Below are positions 7,684-17,557 of a stretch of DNA of 64,000 bases, one piece after another. This DNA comes from Haloferax elongans ATCC BAA-1513 (GTDB lineage: Archaea > Halobacteriota > Halobacteria > Halobacteriales > Haloferacaceae): NCBI RefSeq assembly GCF_000336755.1, contig NZ_AOLK01000015.1:541657-605656 (forward strand), read 5' to 3'. Every line of letters starts with the position of its first letter. Positions within the stretch are counted from its first letter, which is position 1. The translations under genes and the position numbers were made by a program. The notes under the pieces are model-generated. The model was not told the DNA's origin. It saw nothing but the letters and a program-made list of their open reading frames with translations, and ran no database searches.

Positions 7684-8664
7684 TCAGCCTTCCCAGGACT
7701 CGAAGTCGCCGTAGACGCCTTTCGAGAGATAGCGCTCCGAGGAGTCGGCGAAGACAGTCACGACCGAGTCGTACGGGAGGTCGACCTCACCTGCGGCAGC
7801 GCGCTCGGCGAGGTCGACAGCCGCGAGGCAGTTCGCGGCGGCGCTCGACCCGACGAGGTGACCCTCCTCGGCGGCGAGTCGCTGCATCTCCGCGTGCGTG
7901 TCGCGGTCGTCGATTTGGACGATTTCGTCCACGAGGTCCGGTTCGAACAGTTCGTTCGTCGCGGGGTTGTGCGTCCCGATACCTTCGGTCTTGTACTCGG
8001 CTTCTTCGACGTCGCGGCCGTGGAGCGTCGAGTAGAGCGAGCCAGCCGGTTCGACGGCGGTGACGTAGGTGTCTTCGTGTCGCTCGCGTCCGTAGCGGGC
8101 CATCCCCATGAGCGTCCCCGCGGTTCCGCAGCCGGCGACGAGTGCCCCGACTTCGTCGTCGAGCGCGTCGTAGACTTCCGGCGCAGTGGTCTCGTAGTGC
8201 GCTTCGGGGTTGAGCGGGTTCGAGAACTGTTGTGGGACCACGGCGTCGTCGAGTTCCTCGGCGAGTTGGTGCGCGCGGTCGATTGCCCCGCCCATGCCGT
8301 CTTCGGTCGGGGTGTTGACGACGTCAGCGCCCAGTGCGCGCATCAGCGTCTGCTTTTCGACGCTGAACCGTTCGGGGACGACGAACACCGCGCGGATGCC
8401 GAGTTGGTTGGCAGCGACGGCGATGCCGATGCCGGTGTTGCCCGCGGTCGGTTCGACGACGGTCCCGCCCTCGGGGAGCGTCCCGTCGGCGAGCATCTGT
8501 TCGAGCATGTACTTCCCGATGCGGTCTTTGACACTCGCGCCGGGGTTGAACGATTCCAGCTTCGCGTAGACGGGGACTTCGTCGGGCGATGCCTGAACCC
8601 GGACGAGTGGCGTCTCAGCGATGGTGTCGAGCACCGAGTCGAGGGGTTCGCGGTGCGTGGTCAT
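7684..8664 (-). CDS. PLP-dependent cysteine synthase family protein
   Basis: A 326-residue fold-type II PLP enzyme. The PLP Lys is in 'NPGASVKDR' (Lys46), the substrate loop is 'EPTAGNTGIGIA', and 'EGIGTH' is the glycine-rich phosphate region. The family includes O-acetylserine sulfhydrylase (CysK/CysM) and cystathionine beta-synthase; the C-terminus lacks a CBS regulatory domain. It most likely makes cysteine from an activated serine and sulfide or thiosulfate. An open frame runs on upstream for 190 codons, but that part is non-coding in character; the ATG before TTHREPLD is the first sensible start. Confidence 0.87.
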   Translation of the reverse strand: MTTHREPLDSVLDTIAETPLVRVQASPDEVPVYAKLESFNPGASVKDRIGKYMLEQMLADGTLPEGGTVVEPTAGNTGIGIAVAANQLGIRAVFVVPERFSVEKQTLMRALGADVVNTPTEDGMGGAIDRAHQLAEELDDAVVPQQFSNPLNPEAHYETTAPEVYDALDDEVGALVAGCGTAGTLMGMARYGRERHEDTYVTAVEPAGSLYSTLHGRDVEEAEYKTEGIGTHNPATNELFEPDLVDEIVQIDDRDTHAEMQRLAAEEGHLVGSSAAANCLAAVDLAERAAAGEVDLPYDSVVTVFADSSERYLSKGVYGDFESWEG

Positions 8665-8785
8665 ACTGGGGCAAATGTTGCCCCCGCTCCTGAACGTTAT
8701 CATCCCGTCGTTGGGGGACGCGAAGTAACCACTCCCACCGCCATCGAGAGGTAGATTTAATGTTGCTCTGTAGACACCATAGCAG

Positions 8786-9010
8786 ATGTGGAACGTCTCC
8801 TCTCGGATGTCCGGGACGAACTCGACAGCGACCTCGAACACCAGAAATTCGGTAGCGTCCTCACTGGACGGGGTTGGCGTATGGGCCACAGCAACGTTCT
8901 TCGACTCTGTGGTCCGGGCACCGGAGGCAATCGTCGTCATCACGACTCTGATTGCCGCCGGAGCCACTCCTGCTGTGACGTGGTACGTGCTCAGCAAAAA
9001 CGGAGTGTGA
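8786..9010 (+). CDS. Small membrane protein, possibly frameshifted
   Basis: A 74-residue frame starting at ATG, 28 bases after a TTTAAT box, with one clear C-terminal membrane helix (AIVVITTLIAAGATPAVTWYVL). The N-terminal half in this frame is Ser/Asn-rich and not distinctive, whereas the overlapping frame starting at GTG two bases later reads VERLLSDVRDELDSDLEHQ, a much more haloarchaeal sequence. The gene may therefore be a GTG-started acidic N-terminus joined to the helix by a shift near 8860. No family is recognised. Confidence 0.5.
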   Translation: MWNVSSRMSGTNSTATSNTRNSVASSLDGVGVWATATFFDSVVRAPEAIVVITTLIAAGATPAVTWYVLSKNGV

Positions 9011-9040
9011 GGAAGACGGGGAGAAAAGCGAGTCGTCGCG

Positions 9041-9355
9041 CTACTCGGACTGGTCGGCGTCGGCAGCCTCGTCGGTCGTGTCGGTCGCCGACTCGTCTGC
9101 GGGTGTCTCCGCCTCGGCGATGTGTGCGTCGGCGATGACGGCGTCGAGGTCGATACCCTGCTCTTCGGCGATGGCTTCGAGAATCGCGCGCTGTTCTGCG
9201 TTCTCGGCTTCGAGTCGGTCCACGCGGTCTTTCGTCTCGGTGACCGTCTCACGAACCTCGACGATTTGCTCGCGGAGTTCGTTGAGTTTCTTGTAGACGT
9301 CTTCGGCCATCTCTGCGACCTTCTGGAGCTTTTTCGCGGTTCCTCCGAGTGCCAT
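9041..9355 (-). CDS. DUF5798-family coiled-coil protein
   Basis: A 104-residue protein. After the N-terminal 'MALGGTAKKLQKVAEMAEDVY' segment comes a continuous coiled coil (about residues 20-70, with repeating E-x2-V/L-x3 heptads), then 'EEQGIDLDAV' and a strongly acidic, disordered Thr/Asp/Glu tail. This layout matches the haloarchaeal DUF5798 family, whose function is not known. It is the last minus-strand gene downstream of the ABC export operon, 77 bases from it, and may be cotranscribed. The start is fixed by the conserved N-terminus. Confidence 0.8.
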   Translation of the reverse strand: MALGGTAKKLQKVAEMAEDVYKKLNELREQIVEVRETVTETKDRVDRLEAENAEQRAILEAIAEEQGIDLDAVIADAHIAEAETPADESATDTTDEAADADQSE

Positions 9356-9432
9356 GTGTCGGTTCTCGAACTCCGGACTTGTACGACTTCCGGTGCTGCG
9401 AGAGAGACGCAAAAAGCAGCGACGAAGTGGCC

Positions 9433-10491
9433 TTAGCCGAGTTCGTTGGGGTCGACGCGTCCGACGACGAATCGCAGGCCGACGAGCGCGACGACACCAA
9501 CCACGACAAGTCCTGTGACTGCAGCCTGTGCACCCACACCGGCCGTACCGATTGCGAGTCGCGCAGCCGTATTTGCAGGGTTCAGTGGGAGCAGCGACGT
9601 GCCCGCGAAGACGAGCAGGACGCCGAGCGAGTAGAGCAGTTGCGCGATTCTCCGGTCGGGTGCTGTCAGCGCCACCGTCGCGCCGAGGGTGACGACGAGC
9701 GCGGCTAATCCGGCAACCATCCCGAAGAGCCACGGGAGGTTGTCGATTCCGGTGCCGTTCAGTTGGAGCAGCACCATCCACGCGACCCCCTGAATCGGTG
9801 CGAGGGCACCGGCGGCGAGGACCTTCCCGTCGACGACGGCCGAGAAGCTCACCGGGGCGACGCGCAGGAGTTCGAGCGTCCCGCGTTCTATCTCTTCGGT
9901 CAACGAGTCGACGACGAGCGACCCGGAAATGAACACCGGGAGGAACAACAGCAGTGGGACGAGCACCGTGTACGTGAAGCTGAAGTACGGGCTCGAAGTC
10001 CCGGCAGGCGGGAGCGAAAGCGGCGTCGTCGAGAGGTACGCGCTTCGCTCGGTGCGCTCGCTCCGTTCGAGTTCGCGGAGTGCGTCCCGCAGGCGGACGA
10101 CCACAGCGGTCGTCTCGACGCCTGAATCGGGAGCGATAGCGAGCACCCGTATCCGCCCATCCTCTCCTGTCGAGGCCTCTATCACCGTGTCGGCGCGCCG
10201 TTCTTCGAAGGCGGTCATCGCCGCGTCGGTCGAGGGGTACGACCGCCCGGCGAGTCCGTCTTCGGTGCCGATTGCGCGCAACAGGTCCTCGACCGACTCG
10301 TCACCTCCAGTGACCGCGACATCGACCTGGTAGTTGGACGCCCCGGGGTCGTACAGCGAGACGAGACCGACGACGAGGAACGACGAGAACGCCGCCACGA
10401 ACAGTTGGATAGCCAGCGCGAGCACGATGGTCTTTTCTTTGCCCAGACTCCCGAGTTCGCGCCGGGCGATGTCGAATCGCGGGTTACCCAA
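9433..10491 (-). CDS. ABC-2 type transporter permease
   Basis: A 352-residue membrane permease: an N-terminal helix after 'RRELGSLGKEKTIV', a long extracellular domain (about residues 50-160), and five to six C-terminal helices, ending with an RVDP tail. It starts with TTG eight bases inside the end of the upstream permease gene; no later Met is usable, so translational coupling is likely. With that permease and the ATPase it forms an export complex of the ABC-2 (NatB/CcmB-like) type. The substrate is unknown. Confidence 0.8.
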   Translation of the reverse strand: MGNPRFDIARRELGSLGKEKTIVLALAIQLFVAAFSSFLVVGLVSLYDPGASNYQVDVAVTGGDESVEDLLRAIGTEDGLAGRSYPSTDAAMTAFEERRADTVIEASTGEDGRIRVLAIAPDSGVETTAVVVRLRDALRELERSERTERSAYLSTTPLSLPPAGTSSPYFSFTYTVLVPLLLFLPVFISGSLVVDSLTEEIERGTLELLRVAPVSFSAVVDGKVLAAGALAPIQGVAWMVLLQLNGTGIDNLPWLFGMVAGLAALVVTLGATVALTAPDRRIAQLLYSLGVLLVFAGTSLLPLNPANTAARLAIGTAGVGAQAAVTGLVVVGVVALVGLRFVVGRVDPNELG

Positions 10492-12321
10492 GGGAACTCA
10501 CCACCTGAAGGTTGTAGACGACGTGAATGCCGATTGCGGCGACCAACGCGAGCGCGTAGGCCGACCGTCCACGCGTGGCCCCGAGTGCCGTCACCGTGGC
10601 CGTCACGGCGTGCAGGACGAGCGGTGCGAGGAGGAGGCCCGTGGCTGCGACGACGCCGATACCGGATGGCGCGAACGCTGCTTGCCCGAGCGTGAGCGAT
10701 GGGAGGCCGACGAGTTGGACGATGGCCGTGAACTTCTCGCCGACGAAGAAGCCGAAGCCCGAGAGCGCGCCGAGCAGGAGTGAGACGCGAATCGTCCGGG
10801 CGAACCGTGCCTTCTCGAAGGCGGCGTACACGTGGAGGCTCTTCGCCAACTCCTCGACCACTGCGACGGCGAGGAGGACAAGCGGAATCGTCAGGTCCAC
10901 CGGGAGGACGTACAAGACGGCGATGACCAGCAGTTCGGCGATGAAGACGAACGGAATCGACAGCGCCGAGAGCGTCGCGACCGACCGTGGACGAGAGATT
11001 CGACTGTCGAGCGCGTCGAGGAACTTCAGCGGGACGGGACGCTGGGTGAACATATCCTCCTCGCGGTAGACGCCGGTGCCGAGGAGGAACAAGACGAGCG
11101 CGGCGAGGAGAATCGGGCCGACCGAGAACGCGAAGTCGCCGAGCGACACGGCCGTTCCACTCAAGTCGCGGACGACCAGCGTGAGCGGCGAGATGAGCGC
11201 GATTGGCGTCACGTTCGTGAAGATAGCCGGAACGAACGTGTAGGTCGTCAGGAACACCGAGATAGTCACGGTGACGAAGGTGAGTTCCTTGAACGACCGC
11301 GCGAACATCGCGCCGACGAAGGTCGCAGAGAGGAACAACAGCCCGATTGGGACGACGGCGGCGACCGAAACCGGCCCGCCGCCGATTGCGAGCGCGATGG
11401 CGACCGTGAGACCGACCATCCCTGCGAGGTACGGCACGGTCTTTCCGGCGACGATGTCACCGGGCGTCACGGGCGCGACGAGGAGGAGTTCGCCGCGGCG
11501 ATTCACACGCTCGTTGAGGATGCTCGACCCGTAGGCCTGAATGACGAAGTTCATCGGGACGAGGAACGCGAAGGCGAGAACCAGCGATGCGAAGGGGAAC
11601 GGTGGGCTGATGCTCGCTGGCGACCCGCTGGTATCACCGCCGAGGAAGCCACCCGCGCCGCCGACGTCCGGTGCTGCTATCGGCCCGTCGTCTGCTGCGG
11701 CGGCACCACTGGCTGCCGAAGAGCCGGATGTTCCGCCTGCTTGTCCGTCGGTGTCGCTATCGGACGAGCCACTACCGCCGTCCGCTCCTGTGGCGTCACC
11801 GCCGGTACTTCCACCACTGCCGCCTCCGTCATCGACGCGACTTCCGGGCGGGACGAGCGCCCCGCGCTCTCGATATTGGAGGTTCACGACGACGGGAAAC
11901 GCCGCCGTCTGGTTCGACTCGCGGAGCATCTGGCGTTCGTTGTAGGTTTGAACCGCGTCACGGAACGCTTCGTAGGCGGCCATCCCGGTCGGCGTGTCAG
12001 TGACCGAGACGTGCGTCTCGCTGACGATGAGTTCGACGTTCGGGTCGGAGACCGACCGCGGGTCGAGAACCGTCGATTCCTCGACAGCGTCGTAGTACGG
12101 ACTATCGGACGCGACGCCGACTCGATAGAGGTCTTTGTCGATTGCAACGCCACCGCTAGCAGCCCCGAGTGCGACACCGCCAGCGACGAGGACGGCGATG
12201 ACCCCGAGGATAATAGTCCGGCGGTCGAGCGTCCCGGCGGAGCGCGTGACCTCCCAGCGAGCGATTCTGGCTATCGCACGGGCGTGTGCGGCGAGGCGGG
12301 ACTTCAGTCCGGTGTCGTCGG

Positions 12322-12325
<4 letters not shown>
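10484..12325 (-). CDS. ABC-2 permease fused to a PrsW-like protease domain
   Basis: A 613-residue protein with two parts. Residues 1 to about 400 form an ABC-2 permease with a large extracellular insert that is Gly/Ser/Asp-rich (about 160-240). The C-terminal about 190 residues are a separate multi-helix domain with an EE-x2-K motif (Glu491, Glu492, Lys495), 'FVGEKF' and a final 'HVVYN', the pattern of PrsW/CPBP-type intramembrane metalloproteases. Start is GTG, overlapping the ATPase stop by four bases. Permease-protease fusions could couple export with cleavage of a substrate or signal peptide; this is inference. Confidence 0.78.
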
Positions 12326-13245
<920 letters not shown>

Positions 13246-13388
13246 TGCCAGACCTTCACGCGGGACGGGATAAAAGGGTTCGCGCGGGATTTCAGAACTG
13301 ATAGGCTTCGTCTCCGGAGGACAACAGTTCCGAGGCGCATCATCGTCGGAAGACAACAGTTTCGTCGCTCCATGGTGAATGGAAAGTC

Positions 13389-13604
13389 ATGCCCGCCGAC
13401 GATTTCCTGACACCCGCGTTCGTCCTCTTCGTCGGTGGATTCGTGGCGGCGATGTTCTTTTTCGGGGCGCTCTTGGCCAGCGTCGCGGGCGGCGGCTCAG
13501 ACATCGTGAATGGGTTGGCGTTCGCGCTCGCCGGGCTCGGTGGAGTGTTTCTCGTCGTGGGTGTCGTCGGCGCTGGCGTGTTGAAACTGTTGGGCGACGA
13601 CTGA
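13389..13604 (+). CDS. Small two-helix membrane protein
   Basis: A 71-residue protein with two hydrophobic helices (about 9-33 and 42-66) separated by a Gly-rich loop, ending in 'KLLGDD'. No family is recognised with confidence. It is divergent from the ABC export operon and 38 bases upstream of the next plus-strand gene, with which it could be cotranscribed. The ATG is preceded by no obvious ribosome binding site. Confidence 0.65.
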   Translation: MPADDFLTPAFVLFVGGFVAAMFFFGALLASVAGGGSDIVNGLAFALAGLGGVFLVVGVVGAGVLKLLGDD

Positions 13605-13641
13605 CCAGAAGATACTCACCGGGTTGTTGTCAGACACGCGT

Positions 13642-14169
13642 ATGGTCAGCATCGATAGACGAACGTTTCTTGGCGTCGCTGGCGCGTCGGTTTTGGGTGC
13701 GAGTTCGAGATGTCTCGGCCGTGCCGCGGTGGTCCCGTTGCGGGAAACCGACCTCGACGGGGTGGGAATGCTTCCGCTAAACGTCCAAGGAGACGCCACC
13801 ATCGTAACGACCCACGTCGTCGGCCACCGCGGTCCCGACGACGTCTTCGCGGAGAAGCCAGTCGGTCTCGTCGTCGCCAACCAGACGGCGTCGGCTGCCG
13901 AGATGAGTATCTCCGTCGAACGCCGCGACCTCCTTTCGTGGACTTCGCTGTACGACGCTCGCCACAGTCTCGCGGCAGACACCAGAATCAACTTCGTCCT
14001 TCGAGACCCCGCAGCCTACCGGATTCGAGTCTCGACGCCCAACCACGAGGATGAAATGCAGATAGCGAAATCGGAGTTCGACTGCAACGAAAAAGCGTTC
14101 AGCCTCGTCGCAACCGACGAGGGCATCGACCAATCGTCGATTTCGACGACGATGGGCTGTGGCCTCTAA
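13642..14169 (+). CDS. Tat-exported protein of unknown function
   Basis: A 175-residue protein with a twin-arginine signal 'SIDRRTFLGVAGASVLG' at the N-terminus. The mature part is mostly beta-strand (for example 'TIVTTHVVGH', 'VGLVVANQTASAAEMSISVE') and could be an Ig-like domain. Two late Cys residues (in 'FDCNEKAF' and 'TMGCGL') might form a disulphide. No family is recognised. A TTG start six codons upstream is possible; ATG was preferred because it directly precedes the signal. Confidence 0.65.
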   Translation: MVSIDRRTFLGVAGASVLGASSRCLGRAAVVPLRETDLDGVGMLPLNVQGDATIVTTHVVGHRGPDDVFAEKPVGLVVANQTASAAEMSISVERRDLLSWTSLYDARHSLAADTRINFVLRDPAAYRIRVSTPNHEDEMQIAKSEFDCNEKAFSLVATDEGIDQSSISTTMGCGL

Positions 14170-14190
14170 CGGCCTTCGACCGCGTTCAGC

Positions 14191-15051
14191 TCAGTCGTAC
14201 TCGTAGAAGCCTTTGCCCGTCTTCTTGCCGAGGTCGCCAGCATCGACCTTGCGCTTGAGCAGGTACGCAGGCTTGTAGCGGTCGCCGAGTTCCTCGAAGA
14301 GCGTCTCGGAGGCGTCCAGACAGATGTCCAGCCCGATGTGGTCGGCGAGCGTGAGCGGCCCCATCGGGACGTTGGTGCCGAGGGTCATGCCGCGGTCGAT
14401 GTCTTCCTTCGAGGCGACGCCCTCGTCGTAGGCGCGGATGCCCTCGTTAATCCACGGCATGAGGATGCGGTTCGTGACGAATCCGGGCTTGTCGTCGGAC
14501 TCCCAGGTCTCCTTACCGAGTTCTTCGGAGAAGTCGTGGGCGAACTCGACGACTGCGGGGTCGGTCTTCTCGCCGCGAACGACTTCGACGCCCTTCATGA
14601 TGGGAACGGGGTTCATGAAGTGAAGGCCGACGACCTGTTCGGGGCGCTCTGTCGCGGCCGCGATGGTCGTAATCGAGAGCGTGCTGGTGTTCGTCGCCAG
14701 AATCACGTCCTCGGGCATCAGGTCGTCGAGGTCCGCGAAGATGTCGCGCTTGACGTCCATGTTCTCGACGGCCGCCTCGACGACGAGGTCGCAGTCGGCC
14801 AGCGCGTCGAAGTCCGTCGTGCCCGTGATACGGTCCTTCGTCGCTTCGGCCTCGTCCTCGCTGAGTTTCTCTTTCGAGACGAAGCGCGAGAGACTGTCGT
14901 CGATAGCGGAAAGCCCGCGGTCGACGAACTCTACCTGGATGTCCCGCATGACCACGTCGTAGCCGGACATCGCCGCGACCTGTGCGATTCCGTTGCCCAT
15001 GGTTCCAGCGCCGATGACTCCAACCGTGTCGATATCGTTCATGCCGCGCAT
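14191..15051 (-). CDS. 3-hydroxyacyl-CoA (3-hydroxybutyryl-CoA) dehydrogenase
   Basis: A 286-residue NAD-dependent dehydrogenase. The Rossmann motif [14 protein letters not shown] is at about residues 11-24. The catalytic His is in '[17 protein letters not shown]', and the C-terminal domain has '[11 protein letters not shown]' and ends in 'GKGFYEYD', all standard for 3-hydroxybutyryl-CoA dehydrogenase. It acts in beta-oxidation or in the polyester/acetyl-CoA routes. A TTTTAC box centred about 29 bases upstream of the chosen ATG suggests a leaderless transcript and supports this start over a second ATG three codons later. Confidence 0.9.
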   Translation of the reverse strand: MRGMNDIDTVGVIGAGTMGNGIAQVAAMSGYDVVMRDIQVEFVDRGLSAIDDSLSRFVSKEKLSEDEAEATKDRITGTTDFDALADCDLVVEAAVENMDVKRDIFADLDDLMPEDVILATNTSTLSITTIAAATERPEQVVGLHFMNPVPIMKGVEVVRGEKTDPAVVEFAHDFSEELGKETWESDDKPGFVTNRILMPWINEGIRAYDEGVASKEDIDRGMTLGTNVPMGPLTLADHIGLDICLDASETLFEELGDRYKPAYLLKRKVDAGDLGKKTGKGFYEYD

Positions 15052-15214
15052 GCGCTGGACTCCGCGAGGACGCAAGGTAAAACTTGCCGAGTCATCCAGA
15101 ACTGTGACAATCAATTACTCAGTTCACTCGATTGTGACAACTGTGTGACTTTCACGGAAACGCTCAAGTTCGGGGCCGGAATGGTCACACGCAACGGTGA
15201 CTGGCGCGAACAAT

Positions 15215-16243
15215 ATGGGTAGGGACGACGGGGATGCCGCACCGGACGGTGGTTCGTCCGGAGGAGAGAGCGGCCGCGGGGCGCAAACCGGGAGTGTAAA
15301 TTCGGCGTCCGGCGCGGCCGACACACACCATTCTGAGAGCCACGGCCGACCAGATTCCGGGAGTGACGACGCACGCGAACCGAGTACCGACGAGGCAATC
15401 GAGAAACTGCTCCGGCCGCGCGGCGCAGCCGATGGTGACGAGACACCAGAAGAGCTAGCGGACCTGAAATTCATCGGCCCCGCGACGGCAGCGGAACTCG
15501 ACGACTCCGAAATCGGTGTCGAATCCATCCTCGACGGGGCAGTCTGTTACCGTGACCTCGTCGATGCGGGAGTCAATCCGGGCGTCGCGGCCAAGATTCG
15601 TCGATGGCACTCGCTTTCGTGGTCGTTCAGTTCCGGCGACGACCTCGACCGCCGGTCCGCACAAGTGCGTGGACTCGGCGACGAAGAACGGGAGTGGGTC
15701 GCGGCGAGTTCCGGCGACTGGGGCACCGACGACGACGCCGAAACTGCTGACGGCGATTGGACTCCGACCGGCGAGTCGCAGACGGCGACCGGACCGACGC
15801 GAGAGGGCGACTGGACGCCCTCCGGGTCGGCCACACAGTCCGAGAATGCGACCAAAAGCGGTGATTGGACGCCGACGAACCGGGAGGAGTCGTCCGACGC
15901 GACACGTTCTACTCAGGAAGGCGAGGGTAAGCAGACAGAGGCCGCCAGTCACGGGGGAGACTGGACGCCGCGCGGGACGCCGAACGCCGAGAATAGCGCG
16001 TCCGCAGATGGGTCTGGTGACGCGCTCGCCGCCGAAGCCGCGTGGCGTGAGCGCTCGAAACCAACGCCACTCACCACGCTCGATGGTATCGACGAAGGCG
16101 ACGCCGAGATGCTCGCCGAGGCGGGCGTTCGCTCCGTGCGCCGACTCGCCACTGCCGACCCCGAACACGTCGCAGACGCCCTGCAAATCGACCCTGCAGT
16201 CGTCAGCGCGTGGAAGGGGCAGGCCCGCGAGTCGATGGAGTAG
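15215..16243 (+). CDS. Helix-hairpin-helix protein with GDWTP repeats
   Basis: A 342-residue, very acidic protein. Two short helix-hairpin-helix-like domains are visible: one at about 85-140 ('LADLKFIGPATAAELDDS') and one at the C-terminus ('LTTLDGIDEGDAEMLAEAG', then 'ADPEHVADAL'). Between them is a disordered linker with at least four copies of GDWTP, spaced about 20 residues apart. HhH domains usually contact DNA backbone; the repeats could be a binding motif for a partner. No enzymatic part is visible. ATG was preferred over an upstream GTG. Confidence 0.72.
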   Translation: MGRDDGDAAPDGGSSGGESGRGAQTGSVNSASGAADTHHSESHGRPDSGSDDAREPSTDEAIEKLLRPRGAADGDETPEELADLKFIGPATAAELDDSEIGVESILDGAVCYRDLVDAGVNPGVAAKIRRWHSLSWSFSSGDDLDRRSAQVRGLGDEEREWVAASSGDWGTDDDAETADGDWTPTGESQTATGPTREGDWTPSGSATQSENATKSGDWTPTNREESSDATRSTQEGEGKQTEAASHGGDWTPRGTPNAENSASADGSGDALAAEAAWRERSKPTPLTTLDGIDEGDAEMLAEAGVRSVRRLATADPEHVADALQIDPAVVSAWKGQARESME

Positions 16244-16373
16244 TCTTTCCCACCCGAAAATTTACTATCGGAGTAGTAATTTATATTCACAATATTTTGA
16301 ATCGCAATATTTGACTAGAGCGCGCCTACCGGTTGAATTCCTCCTTTTCTGAGTTCCCACTCCAGCCAATGAC

Positions 16374-16381
16374 TTTATATA
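16374..16381 (+). promoter_or_regulatory. TATA box upstream of fbp transcript
   Basis: TTTATATA centred about 28 bases before the ATG at 16406, the spacing of a leaderless haloarchaeal promoter. It predicts that transcription starts at the short ORF rather than at fbp. Confidence 0.6.
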
Positions 16382-16405
16382 CGAAGTTACCCGATGCTGA
16401 CGTAG

Positions 16406-16540
16406 ATGATGCTCGGTGTCGACACGTCCGTTAGCCCCGCCGAGGCGGGTCCCACGTCTTCGACAGCCCCCAGTTCTGGTTCCTCACTGGTTCGAACGCT
16501 CCGGTGTTGTATCCGCGGCGCGTCGGAGGTGCGACTCTGA
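16406..16540 (+). CDS. Short ORF overlapping fbp start (possible leader)
   Basis: ATG to TGA encodes 44 residues (start [15 protein letters not shown]), Ser/Pro/Thr-rich, with a Cys-Cys pair near the end. Its stop overlaps the fbp start as TGATG, and its ATG lies at the predicted transcription start. This suggests an upstream ORF whose translation could control fbp by coupling or reinitiation. No homologue is recognised; it may simply be leader sequence. Confidence 0.4.
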   Translation: MMLGVDTSVSPAEAGPTSSTAPSSGSSLVRTLRCCIRGASEVRL

Positions 16541-17433
16541 TGGCGACGCACGACGTGAACACGGCAGACTCCACGAAAGACGTCCGAACTATCGACAAAG
16601 TGGTCGACGTTATCGCGACCACCGCGCCCGAGATTCGCACGGGACTTCCCGGCCGCCGCGTGGCGTCCGAAGAGGAGAACCCGAGTGGCGAGACGCAGAT
16701 GGCCGCCGACGTGTTCGCCGACGACCTGCTCTGTGAGCGGATCGGTGCACTCGACGGCGTCAGCGAGTACGCGAGCGAGGAACGCCCGGAAGCTATCGAC
16801 GTCGGCAGTGGCAACCTCTCGGTCGCTGTCGACCCCCTCGACGGGTCGTCGAACCTCAAGCCGAACAACACGATGGGGACCATCTTCGCCGTCTACGACG
16901 CGCCGCTTCCGGCCCACGGACGCGACCTCGTCGCCGCCGGCTACGTCCTCTACGGCCCCGTGATGACGATGATTGTCGCCCGCAAGGGCTCGGTCGACGA
17001 GTACGTCATCTACGACGATTCGAGCTACGAACTCGTCCGTGAAGACGTCACGCTCCCCGACGAGGGGACCGTCTACGGATTCGGCGGTCGCGTCCCCGAC
17101 TGGACCGAGGACTTCGAGAACTTCGCGCGCGAGGTCGAACAGGACGCGTCGCGCAAGCTCCGCTACGGCGGCTCGATGATTGGCGACGTGAACCAGATTC
17201 TCTCTTACGGCGGCATCTTCAGCTATCCGGGCCTCCGGTCGGCACCGGAAGGAAAGCTCCGCGTTCAGTTCGAAGGCTACCCCATCGGCTACATCCTCGA
17301 AACCGCCGGTGGCGCGTCCTCCGACGGAACACAGTCGCTTCTCGACGTCGACAAGGACGAACTCCACGCACGGACCCCAGTCCACATCGGAAACGAGAGT
17401 CTCATCGACGACCTCGAAGCGGCGTTGGAATAA
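16540..17433 (+). CDS. fbp: Fructose-1,6-bisphosphatase, class I
   Basis: A 297-residue Mg-dependent enzyme of gluconeogenesis, removing the 1-phosphate of fructose-1,6-bisphosphate. Diagnostic motifs: '[18 protein letters not shown]' near the start, metal-binding 'SEE' in '[10 protein letters not shown]', '[15 protein letters not shown]' at about 103-117, and C-terminal '[21 protein letters not shown]'. The length is near the usual 300. ATG was chosen because it directly precedes 'ATHDVNTAD'; it overlaps the stop of a short upstream ORF. A hairpin terminator overlaps its stop codon, so it appears to end its own transcript. Confidence 0.93.
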   Translation: MATHDVNTADSTKDVRTIDKVVDVIATTAPEIRTGLPGRRVASEEENPSGETQMAADVFADDLLCERIGALDGVSEYASEERPEAIDVGSGNLSVAVDPLDGSSNLKPNNTMGTIFAVYDAPLPAHGRDLVAAGYVLYGPVMTMIVARKGSVDEYVIYDDSSYELVREDVTLPDEGTVYGFGGRVPDWTEDFENFAREVEQDASRKLRYGGSMIGDVNQILSYGGIFSYPGLRSAPEGKLRVQFEGYPIGYILETAGGASSDGTQSLLDVDKDELHARTPVHIGNESLIDDLEAALE

Positions 17434-17457
17434 CGCCGCATTCGGGCGTTTTCTTTC
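17432..17457 (+). terminator. Hairpin and T-run terminator after fbp
   Basis: The stem AACGCC/GGCGTT (17432-17437 with 17445-17450) is followed by a short T-rich tract. The left arm includes the fbp stop codon. Confidence 0.55.
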
Positions 17458-17557
17458 CTCACCGCCGACCGCGAGCGTACCTGCCACGACTCAGAGACGT
17501 GACCGTGACAAAACATACATGGAAAACCATTTTGAATACGGTGCGTCATCCGAACGT

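Noticed and set aside
8665..9252. Long in-frame extension of the cysteine synthase gene on the minus strand
   Set aside because: The added residues are Ser/Thr/Arg-rich and antisense to other likely coding frames; the enzyme's normal start is at 8664.
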